Notes: generated by a model not told the origin, from the letters alone. A stretch of 64,000 bases of DNA from Ligaoa zhengdingensis (GCF_014384885.1 NZ_JACRST010000014.1:3551-67550); one strand, 5' to 3'. Counted from the stretch's first letter, positions 43,886-54,096 are shown. Numbers and translations: made by a program.

Positions 43886-46168
43886 ATGGCGGTCACAGGA
43901 CCGAGTTCTAAAATGAAACGGCGCATGATGGTCTGCATGGCGCTGCTGTGCGTATTTGGCACATTGGGGCTGTTGGTGCGCCTGTTCACCCTCCAGGTGG
44001 TGGACGCAGCGCAGTATCAGCGCAAGGCGGCGGAGCAGCAGCTCCGCGAGGCGGATATCTCGCCCAAGCGCGGTTTCATCTATGACCGCAACATGAAAAC
44101 TCTGGCGAAGAGCGCAACCGTGTGGACGGTGGTGCTCTCCCCCTCGGACATCAGCGACAAAAGGGATTCGGACGGGAACATCGTGCGTTCGGCTGAGGAG
44201 CTGCGCTATCTCATCGCGGATGGTCTCTCCGAAATCCTCGGGGTGGACCGGGAGACGATCATCGAAAAGTCCCACCGCAAAACCTACTATGAGATCATCA
44301 AGCGGCGTGTGGAGCGCTCGGTGGCCGATCAGGTGCTGGAGTTCGCCTCCGAGAACGACATCACCTGCATCAACCTGGAGGAGGACAACAAGCGGTACTA
44401 TCCGTATGGCAGCCTGGCTTCCACCGTGTTGGGATTCACCGGCAGCGAGAACCACGGCGCCTACGGCCTGGAGGCCAAGTACGACAGCGTGCTCAGCGGG
44501 ACGCCCGGGCGGGTCGTATCGGCCAAAAACGCCTGGGGCACCGACATGCCCTTCCAGTACAACAAGATGTACCCGGCGGAGGATGGCAACAGCATCGTCC
44601 TCACCATCGACGAGACAATCCAGCACTTTGTGGAGAAGCACCTCGAGACGGCGGTCAAGGAGCACAACGTCCAGGCGCGCGCCACCTGCATTGTGATGGA
44701 CCCCAACACCGGGGAGGTTCTCGCGATGGCCACCAAGAATGACTTCGACCCCAACGACCCTTACACCATCACCGATCCGCTGGCGCTCGCTAAGCTGGCG
44801 GAGCTCGACCCGGAAAGCGACGAGTACGCCGACCTCAAGCTGGAGCTGCAATACGACCAGTGGCGGAACAAGGCGATTTCCGACCCCTATGAGCCGGGTT
44901 CGGTGTTCAAGCTGATCACCGCAGCCTCCGCGCTGGAGGAGGGCGCGGTCGATCCCGACCACTTCTCCTACACCTGCAGCGGGTCCATCCAGATCGCCAA
45001 CAAGCGCATCTCCTGCTGGAAGGGGGCGGGCCATGGAACACAGAACTTCACCGAAATCATGATGCACTCCTGCAACCCGGGCTTCATCACCGTGGGCCAG
45101 ATGCTGGGGGCGGATAAGTTCACCCAGTACCGCGAGGCGTTCGGTCTGCAGGAGAAAACCGGCATCGACCTGCCGGGTGAGGCGGGCAACGCGGGGCTTT
45201 ACCACTCCCGCGACCTGATGATGGCCAACAACCCCAGCGTCGAGCTCGCGTCGGAATCGTTCGGTCAGACCTTTAAGGTCACGCCGATCCAGCTGATCAC
45301 CGCGGTTTCGGCGGTCATCAACGGCGGCAAGCTGATGCAGCCGCACCTGGTCAAGCAGATCATCGATTCGGACGGCAACATTGTGGAGAACATCGAGCCG
45401 GTGGTCAAGCGCCAGGTGATTTCCGAGGAGACCAGCCGCCAGGTGGCGCTGATGGCCGAGCAGGTGGTCGGCGGCGTGGGCGGCTCCGGTAAGAACGCCT
45501 ATATCCCCGGCTATCGCGTGGGCGGCAAGACCGGTACCTCCGAGAAGCTGGACAGCAAGAACGAAGCGGGCGAGGTGGATAAGAGAATCTCGTCCTTCCT
45601 GGGCTTTGCGCCCGCAAACGACCCGCAGGTCATCTGTCTGCTGATGCTCGACGAGCCCTATATGTCGAACCCCTTCGGTTCGGTCATCGCCGCGCCGGTG
45701 GTCGGCGCAATCCTGAGCGAGACGCTGCCCTATTTGGGGGTGGAACCGCAGTACACCGAGGAGGAGCTCGCCAAGGTCGATATCAAGGTCCCCGACGTGG
45801 TCGGCAAGGGCACTTTGGACGCCTACGGCATCATCGGTCCGCTGGGCCTTGAATATGAAGTGATCGGTGAGGGAACAACAGTTATCAAGCAGACACCCAA
45901 GGCGCTGACCTCGGTGCCAAAGGGCAGCAAGGTGCTGCTCTATACCGACACGCAGAGCCTCGATGAAATGGTGGAAGTGCCCAACGTGGTGGGCATGACG
46001 GCGCAGCAGGCCAATGTGGCCCTGGTGGACGCCAAGCTCAACATCAAGCTGGCGGGCGCGACCGACGGGGTCAACACGGCGGCAAAACAGAGCATCGAGG
46101 CCGGCACGCTGGTGGAACCCGGCACCGTCGTCACCGTGCAGTTTATCAGCAATGACACCGCCGACTAG
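43886..46168 (+). CDS. Class B penicillin-binding protein with two PASTA domains (SpoVD/FtsI type)
   Basis: A 760-residue protein starting at ATG 43886 after AAAGGAGG. The membrane helix is about 14-35, then a dimerisation domain. The transpeptidase has SVFK (nucleophile Ser about 338-339), HSCNPGF (SxN motif) and GGKTGTSEK (about 546). Two PASTA domains (about 625-690 and 695-760) follow, with VPDVVGKGTLDAY and VPNVVGMTAQQAN starts. Tandem C-terminal PASTA modules occur in both SpoVD and PBP2x/FtsI-like enzymes, so it may serve vegetative septation, spore cortex synthesis, or both. An inverted repeat at 43759-43794 lies in the spacer before it. Confidence 0.94.
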   Translation: MAVTGPSSKMKRRMMVCMALLCVFGTLGLLVRLFTLQVVDAAQYQRKAAEQQLREADISPKRGFIYDRNMKTLAKSATVWTVVLSPSDISDKRDSDGNIVRSAEELRYLIADGLSEILGVDRETIIEKSHRKTYYEIIKRRVERSVADQVLEFASENDITCINLEEDNKRYYPYGSLASTVLGFTGSENHGAYGLEAKYDSVLSGTPGRVVSAKNAWGTDMPFQYNKMYPAEDGNSIVLTIDETIQHFVEKHLETAVKEHNVQARATCIVMDPNTGEVLAMATKNDFDPNDPYTITDPLALAKLAELDPESDEYADLKLELQYDQWRNKAISDPYEPGSVFKLITAASALEEGAVDPDHFSYTCSGSIQIANKRISCWKGAGHGTQNFTEIMMHSCNPGFITVGQMLGADKFTQYREAFGLQEKTGIDLPGEAGNAGLYHSRDLMMANNPSVELASESFGQTFKVTPIQLITAVSAVINGGKLMQPHLVKQIIDSDGNIVENIEPVVKRQVISEETSRQVALMAEQVVGGVGGSGKNAYIPGYRVGGKTGTSEKLDSKNEAGEVDKRISSFLGFAPANDPQVICLLMLDEPYMSNPFGSVIAAPVVGAILSETLPYLGVEPQYTEEELAKVDIKVPDVVGKGTLDAYGIIGPLGLEYEVIGEGTTVIKQTPKALTSVPKGSKVLLYTDTQSLDEMVEVPNVVGMTAQQANVALVDAKLNIKLAGATDGVNTAAKQSIEAGTLVEPGTVVTVQFISNDTAD

Positions 46169-46234
46169 CCGGTTCGGCACAACCAATACGATCCGCCGGG
46201 GCAGCAACCGGGCGGGGGAGGAGGCCGCTTGTAA

Positions 46235-47689
46235 ATGAAGCTTTCCAGGCTTTTACAGGGCATTCAGACAGAAAGTCCGTGGCAGGACTGTGAAATCACA
46301 AAGGTCACCTGCGACAACCGTCAGGTGGCAGCGGGCGCGCTGTTCGTCTGCATCAAGGGGACTAAATTCGACGGGCATTCCGTCGCGGGCAAGGCGCTCG
46401 AGGCGGGCGCCGCCGCGGTGGTCGCCGAGCGGGACCTGGGTTTGCCCCACCAGATTCTGGTGCCAGATACGCGGGAAGCCTACGCCGTCCTGTGCGGCAA
46501 CTACTGCGGCAATCCGGCGCGATCCCTCAAGCTGATCGGCATCACGGGAACCAATGGGAAGACCACCATCACCTACCTCATCAAGCATGTGCTGGAGGCG
46601 GCCGGCAAGAAGGTCGGCCTGATCGGCACCATCCACAACGAGATCGGCGGCATGGATATCCCGGCCACCCACACCACCCCGGACCCGGCTGAGCTGCACG
46701 TCCTGTTTTCGCGCATGGTTGCGGCGGGCTGCGAATATGTGGTGATGGAGGTGTCCTCCCATGCGCTAGACCAGCACCGGCTGGGGGGCTGCCATTTTTC
46801 GGTGGGGGTGTTCACCAACCTGACGCAGGATCATCTCGACTACCACATCACCATGGAGAACTACTACCAGGCGAAAAAGCGCCTGTTCTCGATGTGCGAC
46901 ACCGCGGTCATCAACCTCGATGATGAATACGGCCGGCGCCTGGCCGGGGAAGTGGGCTGCAAGACGCTCACCTTCTCCACCGAAAGCGACAGCGCCGACT
47001 TCACGGCGCGCAACATCGTTCCCTCCGCCACCGGCAGCCGCTTCGCCCTGGTGGGCGACAGCCTGATTGGCCGCGTGAGCTTTTGTATGCCGGGGCGGTT
47101 TTCGGTGTCCAACGCGATGGCGGCCGGCGTGGCCTGTCTGGCAGCCGGCGTCGCATTCGAGGACGTGGTGAGCGGCCTGTGCACCTGTACCGGCGTGGTG
47201 GGGCGCACCGAGGTGCTGCCCACCGGCACCGAATTTACCGTGATACGCGACTATGCCCACAGCCCGGACGGACTGGAGAAGGTGATCTCCGCCGTCAAGG
47301 AGTTCGCATCCGGCCGGGTGATCACCCTGTTCGGCTGCGCGGGCAATCGGGACCGCACCAAACGACCCAAGATGGCGGAGATTGTCTCGCGCCTGTCCGA
47401 CTTCGTGATTTTGACATCCGACAATCCGCGGGATGAGGACCCGCTTCAGATCATCGACGACGCAAAGCCAGGTCTGCTGGAGCACCCCACCCCCTATCAG
47501 ATCCTGCCCGACCGCTATGAAGCGATCGAATGGGCGCTGGATTTTGCACAGCCCAACGACATCCTGCTGCTGTGCGGCAAGGGGCATGAGGACTACCAGG
47601 TGCTGGGGTTCGGCACCATCTACTTCGACGAAAAAGAAATCGTGCTGCGGCTGCTGGAGGAAAAGCGGCGGCCCGGCGATACGGACTGA
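46235..47689 (+). CDS. murE: UDP-MurNAc-L-Ala-D-Glu:meso-diaminopimelate ligase
   Basis: A 484-residue protein. ATG 46235 follows GGGGGAGGAGG at a longish spacing. The ATP loop is GITGTNGKTTITYL, the central ligase has MEVSSHALDQHRL, and the C-terminal domain has the DNPRDEDP string. DNPR is the meso-diaminopimelate-selecting form; lysine enzymes differ there. It adds the third residue of the peptidoglycan stem peptide, showing a DAP-type wall. Confidence 0.96.
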   Translation: MKLSRLLQGIQTESPWQDCEITKVTCDNRQVAAGALFVCIKGTKFDGHSVAGKALEAGAAAVVAERDLGLPHQILVPDTREAYAVLCGNYCGNPARSLKLIGITGTNGKTTITYLIKHVLEAAGKKVGLIGTIHNEIGGMDIPATHTTPDPAELHVLFSRMVAAGCEYVVMEVSSHALDQHRLGGCHFSVGVFTNLTQDHLDYHITMENYYQAKKRLFSMCDTAVINLDDEYGRRLAGEVGCKTLTFSTESDSADFTARNIVPSATGSRFALVGDSLIGRVSFCMPGRFSVSNAMAAGVACLAAGVAFEDVVSGLCTCTGVVGRTEVLPTGTEFTVIRDYAHSPDGLEKVISAVKEFASGRVITLFGCAGNRDRTKRPKMAEIVSRLSDFVILTSDNPRDEDPLQIIDDAKPGLLEHPTPYQILPDRYEAIEWALDFAQPNDILLLCGKGHEDYQVLGFGTIYFDEKEIVLRLLEEKRRPGDTD

Positions 47690-47728
47690 CAAAAGACCAG
47701 CGGGGTTAGCCCGCGAAAGGAGACACCT

Positions 47729-49096
47729 ATGGATATCACCCTATCGCTGTCAGCGATCTGCGAGGCCATCTGTGCCGATCAAAAACTGTTTGGCGATATC
47801 AGCTTTGTCACCACCGATTCCCGGCAGGCCTGCCCGGGCAGCCTGTTTGTCGCGCTGCGCGGCGAGCGGTTCGACGGGCATCAGTTCATCGGGCAGGCTC
47901 TTGAAAAGGGCGCGCGGTGCGTGGTGGCGGATACGCCGGGGGACTACCCGATGGAGCGGACGCTTCTGGTGGGCAACACCGAACGCGCCCTGCGGCGGAT
48001 TGCAGCGCTTTATCGCAGCCGCCTGCGCACCAAAATTGTGGCGGTGACCGGCAGTGTGGGCAAGACCTCCACCCGCGACATGGCGGCGGCGGTGCTGTCT
48101 TCGGCCTATCGCACGGCCAAAACCCAGGGAAACCTCAACAACCAAGTCGGGGTGCCGCAGACCGTTCTGGCGATCGATAGAACCCACCAGGCCGCTGTGG
48201 TCGAGATGGGAATGTCCGGCTTTGGGGAGATTGAAGAGATTTCGCTCTGTGCCTCGCCCGATGTGGCGATCATCACCAACATCGGCGTCTCCCACATGGA
48301 GCGGTTGGGCAGCCGCGAGGGCATCTTCCGCGCCAAGACGGAGATTGTGCGCGGGTTACGGCCGGGCGCGCCGCTCATCCTCAACGGGGACGACGACCTG
48401 CTGTGCACCTATCGGAATCCCGACTGCGACATCCTGTTGTTCGGTATCGACAACCCGCGGTGTGCGGTGCGCGCCTCGGATATCCAGGACGGTTTGCAGG
48501 AAACGCTGTTTGTCATCCACTATGCCGGGGAATGCTATCCGGCGCGCATCCCGGCGCTGGGCCGGCACAACGTGCTCAACGCCCTGGCCGGATTTGCGGC
48601 GGGCGTGGCGTTGGGAATCGCGCCCGAACAGGCGGCGCGGGCCCTCGGGGAGTTCGAGGCCACCGGTATGCGGCAAAGGATGGTGACCTGCGGCGGCTTC
48701 ACTGTGGTCGAGGACTGTTACAACGCAAGCCCCGATTCCTTCCGGGCGGCGCTGCACACCCTGGCGCAGCGCCCATGCGCGGGGCGCCGCATCCTGATCG
48801 CGGCCGACATGCTCGAACTGGGTGATATCGCCGCAGAGGCCCACCGCGCGGTGGGCGCACTCGCGGGGGAGCTCGGCATCGACGCGGTGTACACCTTCGG
48901 CGAGCTCGGGCGGGAGATCGCCGCGGGCGCGGCCGCGGGCGGCGTGCCGGACGTGCGGCAGTTTACAAACAAGCCGGATTTGGCGGCCGACCTGGCCGCG
49001 GCGGCAAAGCCCGGCGACCTGCTCTGGTTCAAGGCGAGCCGGGGCATGAAGCTGGAGGACGTGATTGAGACGGTTTACGAGGAGCGTGGAAAGTGA
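47729..49096 (+). CDS. murF: UDP-MurNAc-tripeptide:D-Ala-D-Ala ligase
   Basis: A 455-residue protein with ATG after GAAAGGAGA. TTDSRQACPGSLFVALRGERF is the N-terminal UDP-binding region in two parts; VAVTGSVGKTSTRDM is the ATP loop (Ser for the more common Asn-Gly form); VEMGMSGFGEIEEIS, GDDDLL and VVEDCYNASPDSFRAAL are the remaining Mur-ligase signatures. It adds D-Ala-D-Ala to complete the UDP-MurNAc pentapeptide. One base separates its stop from mraY. Confidence 0.96.
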   Translation: MDITLSLSAICEAICADQKLFGDISFVTTDSRQACPGSLFVALRGERFDGHQFIGQALEKGARCVVADTPGDYPMERTLLVGNTERALRRIAALYRSRLRTKIVAVTGSVGKTSTRDMAAAVLSSAYRTAKTQGNLNNQVGVPQTVLAIDRTHQAAVVEMGMSGFGEIEEISLCASPDVAIITNIGVSHMERLGSREGIFRAKTEIVRGLRPGAPLILNGDDDLLCTYRNPDCDILLFGIDNPRCAVRASDIQDGLQETLFVIHYAGECYPARIPALGRHNVLNALAGFAAGVALGIAPEQAARALGEFEATGMRQRMVTCGGFTVVEDCYNASPDSFRAALHTLAQRPCAGRRILIAADMLELGDIAAEAHRAVGALAGELGIDAVYTFGELGREIAAGAAAGGVPDVRQFTNKPDLAADLAAAAKPGDLLWFKASRGMKLEDVIETVYEERGK

Positions 49097-49097
49097 C

Positions 49098-50108
49098 ATG
49101 AACGCATTTGTAGTAATTTTGACGGCGGTGATCTCCTTCGTGGTGACATCGGTGCTGGGCATCTGGTTCATTCCGTTTTTACATAAGGTAAAATATGGGC
49201 AGCCGATCAACGAGATCGGGCCCACCTGGCACAAAAATAAACAGGGGACTCCGACCATGGGCGGCGTCCTGTTCATCATCGGCATTCTGATCGCCACCAC
49301 GGCCGGGTACATCACCTACATGTTTCAGAATATCGAGTCGTCCGCCGTTGAGCTCAACAACACCCGGCTGATGGCCGGGCTGATTATGGCGCTGGCGTTC
49401 GGATTCATGGGCTTCATCGACGACTACATCAAGGTGGTGCGCAAGCGCAACCTGGGGCTGACCGCCATGCAGAAAATTATCATGCAGGTGGTTATTTCGG
49501 CGGCCTACCTGGCAACACTGTATATGCGGGGGGACACCTCCACCGCATTGGTCATCCCGTTTATCGGCCAGCTCGACCTGGGGATTCTCTATTATCCGGT
49601 GATGCTGTTGTTCATCATCTTCATGGTCAACGCGGTCAATTTGACCGACGGCATCGACGGACTGTGCGGCTCGGTCACCTTTGTGGTGGCGGCCTGCTTT
49701 ATGATCCTCACGGGAATGCTGCATTACTTTGAGCTCAACATCCTGGCCACCGCGGTGGCTGGCGCGATGATCGGCTACTTAATCTGGAATTTTCATCCGG
49801 CCAAGGTGTTTATGGGGGACACCGGCTCGATGTTCCTGGGCGGCCTCGTGGTGGCGCTTGGATTCGGCGTAGGCCTGCCCGCGTTTTTGATCCCCATCGG
49901 TCTGGTATACATCTGTGAGGCGGGCTCGGTGGTGCTGCAGGTGACCAGCTTCAAGCTGACCGGCAAGCGCATCTTCAAGATGAGCCCCATCCACCACCAC
50001 TTTGAGATGTCGGGGTGGAGCGAGGTCAAGATCGTCAGCGTCTTTTCGCTGACCGCGGCGGTGGGCTGTGTGCTGGCTGTTTGGGCGGTGCGGATGCTGC
50101 TGTCGTAA
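49098..50108 (+). CDS. mraY: Phospho-MurNAc-pentapeptide translocase
   Basis: A 336-residue protein with about ten membrane helices, starting at ATG 49098 right after murF. Hallmarks are GTPTMGGVLFI, FIDDYIKVVRKRNLGL (Asp pair near the active site), NLTDGIDGL, GDTGSMFLGG and MSPIHHHFEMSGWSE. It makes lipid I from UDP-MurNAc-pentapeptide and undecaprenyl phosphate in the membrane. Confidence 0.97.
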   Translation: MNAFVVILTAVISFVVTSVLGIWFIPFLHKVKYGQPINEIGPTWHKNKQGTPTMGGVLFIIGILIATTAGYITYMFQNIESSAVELNNTRLMAGLIMALAFGFMGFIDDYIKVVRKRNLGLTAMQKIIMQVVISAAYLATLYMRGDTSTALVIPFIGQLDLGILYYPVMLLFIIFMVNAVNLTDGIDGLCGSVTFVVAACFMILTGMLHYFELNILATAVAGAMIGYLIWNFHPAKVFMGDTGSMFLGGLVVALGFGVGLPAFLIPIGLVYICEAGSVVLQVTSFKLTGKRIFKMSPIHHHFEMSGWSEVKIVSVFSLTAAVGCVLAVWAVRMLLS

Positions 50109-50311
50109 CTCTACAGTTGAATGAGGAAGGCGGGCATATCGTTTGAAAGCATTTTCTTCAAACGATGCCTTTGGCGGATGTGCAGGGCGATGTGCGCTGT
50201 GTGCACTCGTTCCCCAATGCACAGAAATGTTCTTATCATCCCTTTGCTTCGCGTGATAAGAGCCTGCCTTCCACCAATATTTTGTGCCGACGTGAAGCGG
50301 CGGAATGGAGC
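50109..50311. other. Spacer where murD usually lies, with a long inverted repeat
   Basis: ATCGTTTGAA (50138-50147) pairs perfectly with TTCAAACGAT (50157-50166), extendable by GGCAT/ATGCC. No T-run follows. No murD remnant is recognisable. Confidence 0.5.
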
Positions 50312-51496
50312 ATGAGTATGGACCAGGCGAGAGCAGGCGGCGCTGCGCGGCCGCGCGGCGGGCGCGAACATGCGATGGAAAAGCCCAAAGTGGCGCGCGG
50401 CAGCATCGATGTGACCTTTCTGGTGCTGGTGCTGCTGTTGGTCACCTTCGGCTTGATTATGCTCTTTTCGGCGAGCTATGCCAACGCCTATTATCACAAC
50501 AACGACAGCTTTTACTATGTCAAAAAACAGATCGTCTGGGTGGCACTGGGTATCGTAGGCATGATCGCCGCCGCACTGTTTGATTACCGCTGGTTCAACA
50601 AACTCGCCCTTCCTATCTTTGTTGTCACGCTGCTGCTGCTGGTGATCGTGCTGTTCATGCCGGCGAGTAACGGCGCCAAGCGCTGGATCTGGCTGCCCGG
50701 CGGGGGCAGCGTGCAGCCCTCGGAGATTGCAAAGTTCGCGGTGGTCATTCTGTTTGCACGGCTGATCGCTGCCAACCAGGATCGGATGAAGACCTTCCGG
50801 TATGGTATCCTGCCGTTCATCACTATCCTCGGCATGGTGGCCGGTTTGATGATTTTGGAGCCCCATCTATCGGGCACCATCCTGATTCTGTCCATCGGCG
50901 CGATCATGATGTTCATCGGCGGCACCGATCTCAAATGGTTTGCCATCGCCATCATCTGCGGTGTGGTGGCCATCGGCGTGGTCATCATGATCCCCGGCGT
51001 AATCGAATACGCCGCGTCGCGCATCGAGCACTGGCTCAACCCGTTCCTCGACCCGCGCGGCAAGGGCTATCAGACCATCCAGTCGCTCTACGCCATCGCA
51101 TCGGGCGGCCTGATGGGCCTGGGGCTGGGCAACTCGAGGCAGAAATACCTCTATATCCCCGAGCCGCAGAACGACTTCATCTTCGCCATCGTGTGTGAGG
51201 AGCTCGGCTTCGTGGGCGCCGCGATTATCATCATTCTGTTCGCTCTGCTGGTGTGGCGCGGCTTTGTTATCGCCATGAAGGCGCGCGACAAATTCGGCGC
51301 TATGGTGGCTGTGGGCCTCACCGTTCAGGTGGGATTACAGGCGCTGCTCAATATCTGCGTGGTGACCAACACCATTCCCAACACCGGAATCAGTCTGCCG
51401 TTTTTCTCCTACGGCGGCACTTCGCTGACCATGCTGCTCGCGCAGATGGGCGTGGTGCTCTCGGTTTCGCGGCGCGCTGCGCTGGAGAAGGAATAG
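50312..51496 (+). CDS. ftsW: SEDS glycosyltransferase FtsW/SpoVE
   Basis: A 394-residue protein read from ATG 50312 (GGAATGGAGC before it); ATG 50318 and 50374 are alternatives, and the frame also runs upstream without a site. Ten membrane helices are seen. SEDS signatures include LFSASYANAYY, GAKRWIWLPGGGSVQPSEIAK split around the Trp-rich loop, GKGYQTIQSLYAIASGG, FIFAIVCEELGFVG and FFSYGGTS. With its class B partner upstream it polymerises glycan at the septum. It could be the sporulation paralogue SpoVE; the cluster does not decide. Confidence 0.93.
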   Translation: MSMDQARAGGAARPRGGREHAMEKPKVARGSIDVTFLVLVLLLVTFGLIMLFSASYANAYYHNNDSFYYVKKQIVWVALGIVGMIAAALFDYRWFNKLALPIFVVTLLLLVIVLFMPASNGAKRWIWLPGGGSVQPSEIAKFAVVILFARLIAANQDRMKTFRYGILPFITILGMVAGLMILEPHLSGTILILSIGAIMMFIGGTDLKWFAIAIICGVVAIGVVIMIPGVIEYAASRIEHWLNPFLDPRGKGYQTIQSLYAIASGGLMGLGLGNSRQKYLYIPEPQNDFIFAIVCEELGFVGAAIIIILFALLVWRGFVIAMKARDKFGAMVAVGLTVQVGLQALLNICVVTNTIPNTGISLPFFSYGGTSLTMLLAQMGVVLSVSRRAALEKE

Positions 51497-51523
51497 CGAA
51501 CACTTTGGAAAGGAAGGTCCGCA

Positions 51524-52651
51524 ATGAAAATCCTGTTTGCCTGTGGCGGCACCGCCGGGCACATCAATCCCGCCATTGCGGTGGCGCAGCTGATCCGCCG
51601 CAAAAACCCGGGTTCGGCGATCCGGTTCGCGGGCAACCCGGACGGCATGGAGGCGCGCCTGGTGCGCGAGGAGGGGTTCGAGTTCGTCCCCATCCATGTC
51701 AAGGGCTTCCAGCGGCAGATCTGCTGGCGCAACATCAAGAATAACTGCCGGGCGGTGGCCTATCTCACCACGGCCTCCCGCCGCGCCAAACAAATTTTGG
51801 ACGATTTTCACCCCGACGTGGTGATGGGGACCGGGGGATATGTCAGCGGCCCGGTGCTGCGCGAGGCGGCGAAGCTCGGGTACAAAACCCTGACCCACGA
51901 ATCCAACGCGTTTCCCGGTGTGACCACAAAGCTGCTCAGCCGTTATGTCGATAAGCTGTTGCTGGCGGTGCCGGAGGCGGCGGATTACCTGCACCCCCAC
52001 TGCCAGACGGTGGTGACCGGCAACCCGGTGCGGCAGGATATCATCTTTGCCGACCGCGAAGAGGCGCGCCGCTCGCTCAGTGTGGGGGACCGCATCTGCA
52101 TCCTGTCGTTCGGCGGCAGCAACGGCGCGCGCGCGGTCAACGAATCGATCGCCAAGCTGATGGCATGGCACTGCCGCACCGGCCGCATCTACCATATCCA
52201 CGCCACCGGCCGGTTCGGCGTCGATCTGCTGCCGCGCCTGCTGGCGCAGGAGGGGATCGATGATCCGCGCGCTTACCCTAACCTGGATATCCGCGAGTAT
52301 ATCTCGGACATGCCGCGCTGTCTGGCCGCGGCCGACCTGGTGATCTCCCGTTCGGGTGCGCTCACCCTCAGCGAGCTTCAGGCGGCGGGCCGCGCGTCCA
52401 TTCTGATTCCGTCGCCCAATGTGGCCGAGAACCACCAGTATCACAACGCTATGGTGCTGCAAAAGGCGGACGCCGCGTGCGTGATCGAGGAGAAGGATCT
52501 CACCGGGGAGAAGCTGATCGAGACGGTGCAGTCGATGATCGCGGACCCGAACCGCCTGCGGCAGCTCGGGCGCAACGCCTCGAAAATGGCCATCCTCGAT
52601 GCGAATGAGCGCATCTACGACGAGATCGTGGAGCTGATCGGGCGCAGCTAG
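51524..52651 (+). CDS. murG: UDP-GlcNAc:lipid I GlcNAc transferase
   Basis: A 375-residue protein starting after GGAAAGGAAGG. The N-terminal loop is ACGGTAGHINPAIAVA and the second Gly loop SFGGSNGARAVNESI. The GT28 nucleotide-sugar site has SRSGALTLSELQAAGRASI and PNVAENHQYHNA. It converts lipid I to lipid II at the inner face of the membrane. Confidence 0.96.
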   Translation: MKILFACGGTAGHINPAIAVAQLIRRKNPGSAIRFAGNPDGMEARLVREEGFEFVPIHVKGFQRQICWRNIKNNCRAVAYLTTASRRAKQILDDFHPDVVMGTGGYVSGPVLREAAKLGYKTLTHESNAFPGVTTKLLSRYVDKLLLAVPEAADYLHPHCQTVVTGNPVRQDIIFADREEARRSLSVGDRICILSFGGSNGARAVNESIAKLMAWHCRTGRIYHIHATGRFGVDLLPRLLAQEGIDDPRAYPNLDIREYISDMPRCLAAADLVISRSGALTLSELQAAGRASILIPSPNVAENHQYHNAMVLQKADAACVIEEKDLTGEKLIETVQSMIADPNRLRQLGRNASKMAILDANERIYDEIVELIGRS

Positions 52652-52839
52652 CGGCGCCGAAACTATTTCCGCAGCACAGCTTTTGGGTTTTGCCGCGGAA
52701 ATCAGCTACATAGGAAGATATTGTCAATGATTTGTACCATTCCCTGTGATATACTGGATTTGCAAATCACACATTTTTTGGCCTTGCATAAGATGGTTTA
52801 TAGCGAAGTGCAGCTTACATCGAATGCGAGGGAGACAAT

Positions 52840-54096
52840 ATGCAGAAATATTTGATTCAAGGCGGCAGCCGAATCTCCGGGGAGGTCCGTGTCCAGGGCG
52901 CCAAAAACAGCAGCCTGCCGGTTCTGGCGGCCACGGTGGTCTGCTCGGGCGAATCGGTGCTGCACAACTGCCCGGATCTTTTGGATACCGAATATGCGGT
53001 GAAAATACTGGAGTATCTGGGCTGCCAATGCCGCCGGGAGGGCGGTTCGGTCATCGTGGACAGCTCCACAGTGTCGCGCTGGGAGGTGCCGGACCGGCTG
53101 ATGCGGGAGATGCGGTCCTCGATTATCTTTTTGGGAGCGATCGCGTCCCGCTGCGGGCGTTGCCGCCTGAGCTATCCGGGCGGATGTGAAATCGGCCAGC
53201 GGCCAATCGACCTGCACCTGCTGGCGCTGCAGCAGATGGGGATGCAGATCACCGAGGATCACGGCTACCTCGACTGCCGGGTGGACGGCGGCTTCAAAGG
53301 GGCGAACGTGGTGCTCTCTTTCCCGAGTGTGGGCGCGACGGAAAACGTCATTCTGGCTGCGGTGCTTGCCAAGGGCACTACGGTCATCACCAACGCGGCG
53401 CGCGAGCCGGAAATCGCCGACCTGGCCGATTACCTCAACCGGTGCGGGGCGCGGATTTTCGGCGCGGGCGAAGGTACTATCCGCGTCGAGGGGGTGGAAA
53501 AGCTCAGCGCATGCGAGCACACCATCATCCCCGACCGCATCGTGGCGACCACCTACCTCACAGCGGCGGCCATGACCTCCGGATCGGTCCGGCTGACCGG
53601 CGTGGACTGTCGGCATTTGAGTTCGATCTTACCGCTGTTTGAAGAGGCGGGCTGCGAGGTGCGGCGCCTGCCCAATGAAGTCATCCTGGAGACCAGCCGT
53701 CGGCCGCTGCCCATCGGGCTGATCCGCACCATGCCTTATCCCGGCTTCCCCACCGATGCACAGGCGCCCCTGATGGCAATGATGACCATGGCGCGCGGCA
53801 CGTCGGTTTTTGTCGAAAACATCTTTGAAAACCGCTACAAACACGCCGCCGAACTCCAGCGCATGGGCGCGCACATCAAGGTGGAGGGCCGCGTGGCGAT
53901 TGTGGAGGGAATTCAGCGGCTGCACAGCGCCGAAGTGGCCGCCACCGACCTGCGGGGCGGAGCCGCGCTGGTTTTGGCCGCGTTGGCCGCCGAAGGCACC
54001 ACCGAGGTGGGGCGCATCCATTACATCGACCGCGGCTACGACCGCCTGGAACAACAGCTCACCGCGCTGGGCGCGCACATCAAACGTCTGGACTGA
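52840..54096 (+). CDS. murA: UDP-GlcNAc 1-carboxyvinyltransferase
   Basis: A 418-residue protein. GAKNSSLPVLAAT holds the catalytic Lys near residue 22. PGGCEIGQRPIDLHL holds the Cys (about 116) that fosfomycin attacks. FPTDAQAPLMAMM and ENRYKHAAELQRMGA are further family blocks. It transfers enolpyruvate from PEP to UDP-GlcNAc, the first committed step of peptidoglycan synthesis. It lies 188 bases after murG, so it may also have its own promoter; placement inside the division cluster is common in Clostridia. Confidence 0.96.
   Translation: MQKYLIQGGSRISGEVRVQGAKNSSLPVLAATVVCSGESVLHNCPDLLDTEYAVKILEYLGCQCRREGGSVIVDSSTVSRWEVPDRLMREMRSSIIFLGAIASRCGRCRLSYPGGCEIGQRPIDLHLLALQQMGMQITEDHGYLDCRVDGGFKGANVVLSFPSVGATENVILAAVLAKGTTVITNAAREPEIADLADYLNRCGARIFGAGEGTIRVEGVEKLSACEHTIIPDRIVATTYLTAAAMTSGSVRLTGVDCRHLSSILPLFEEAGCEVRRLPNEVILETSRRPLPIGLIRTMPYPGFPTDAQAPLMAMMTMARGTSVFVENIFENRYKHAAELQRMGAHIKVEGRVAIVEGIQRLHSAEVAATDLRGGAALVLAALAAEGTTEVGRIHYIDRGYDRLEQQLTALGAHIKRLD

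Noticed and set aside
43796..46207. An 803-codon open frame antisense to the class B penicillin-binding protein gene
   Set aside because: It mirrors a GC-rich real gene with clear motifs, has no family sequence and no ribosome site; such antisense frames are a codon-bias artefact.
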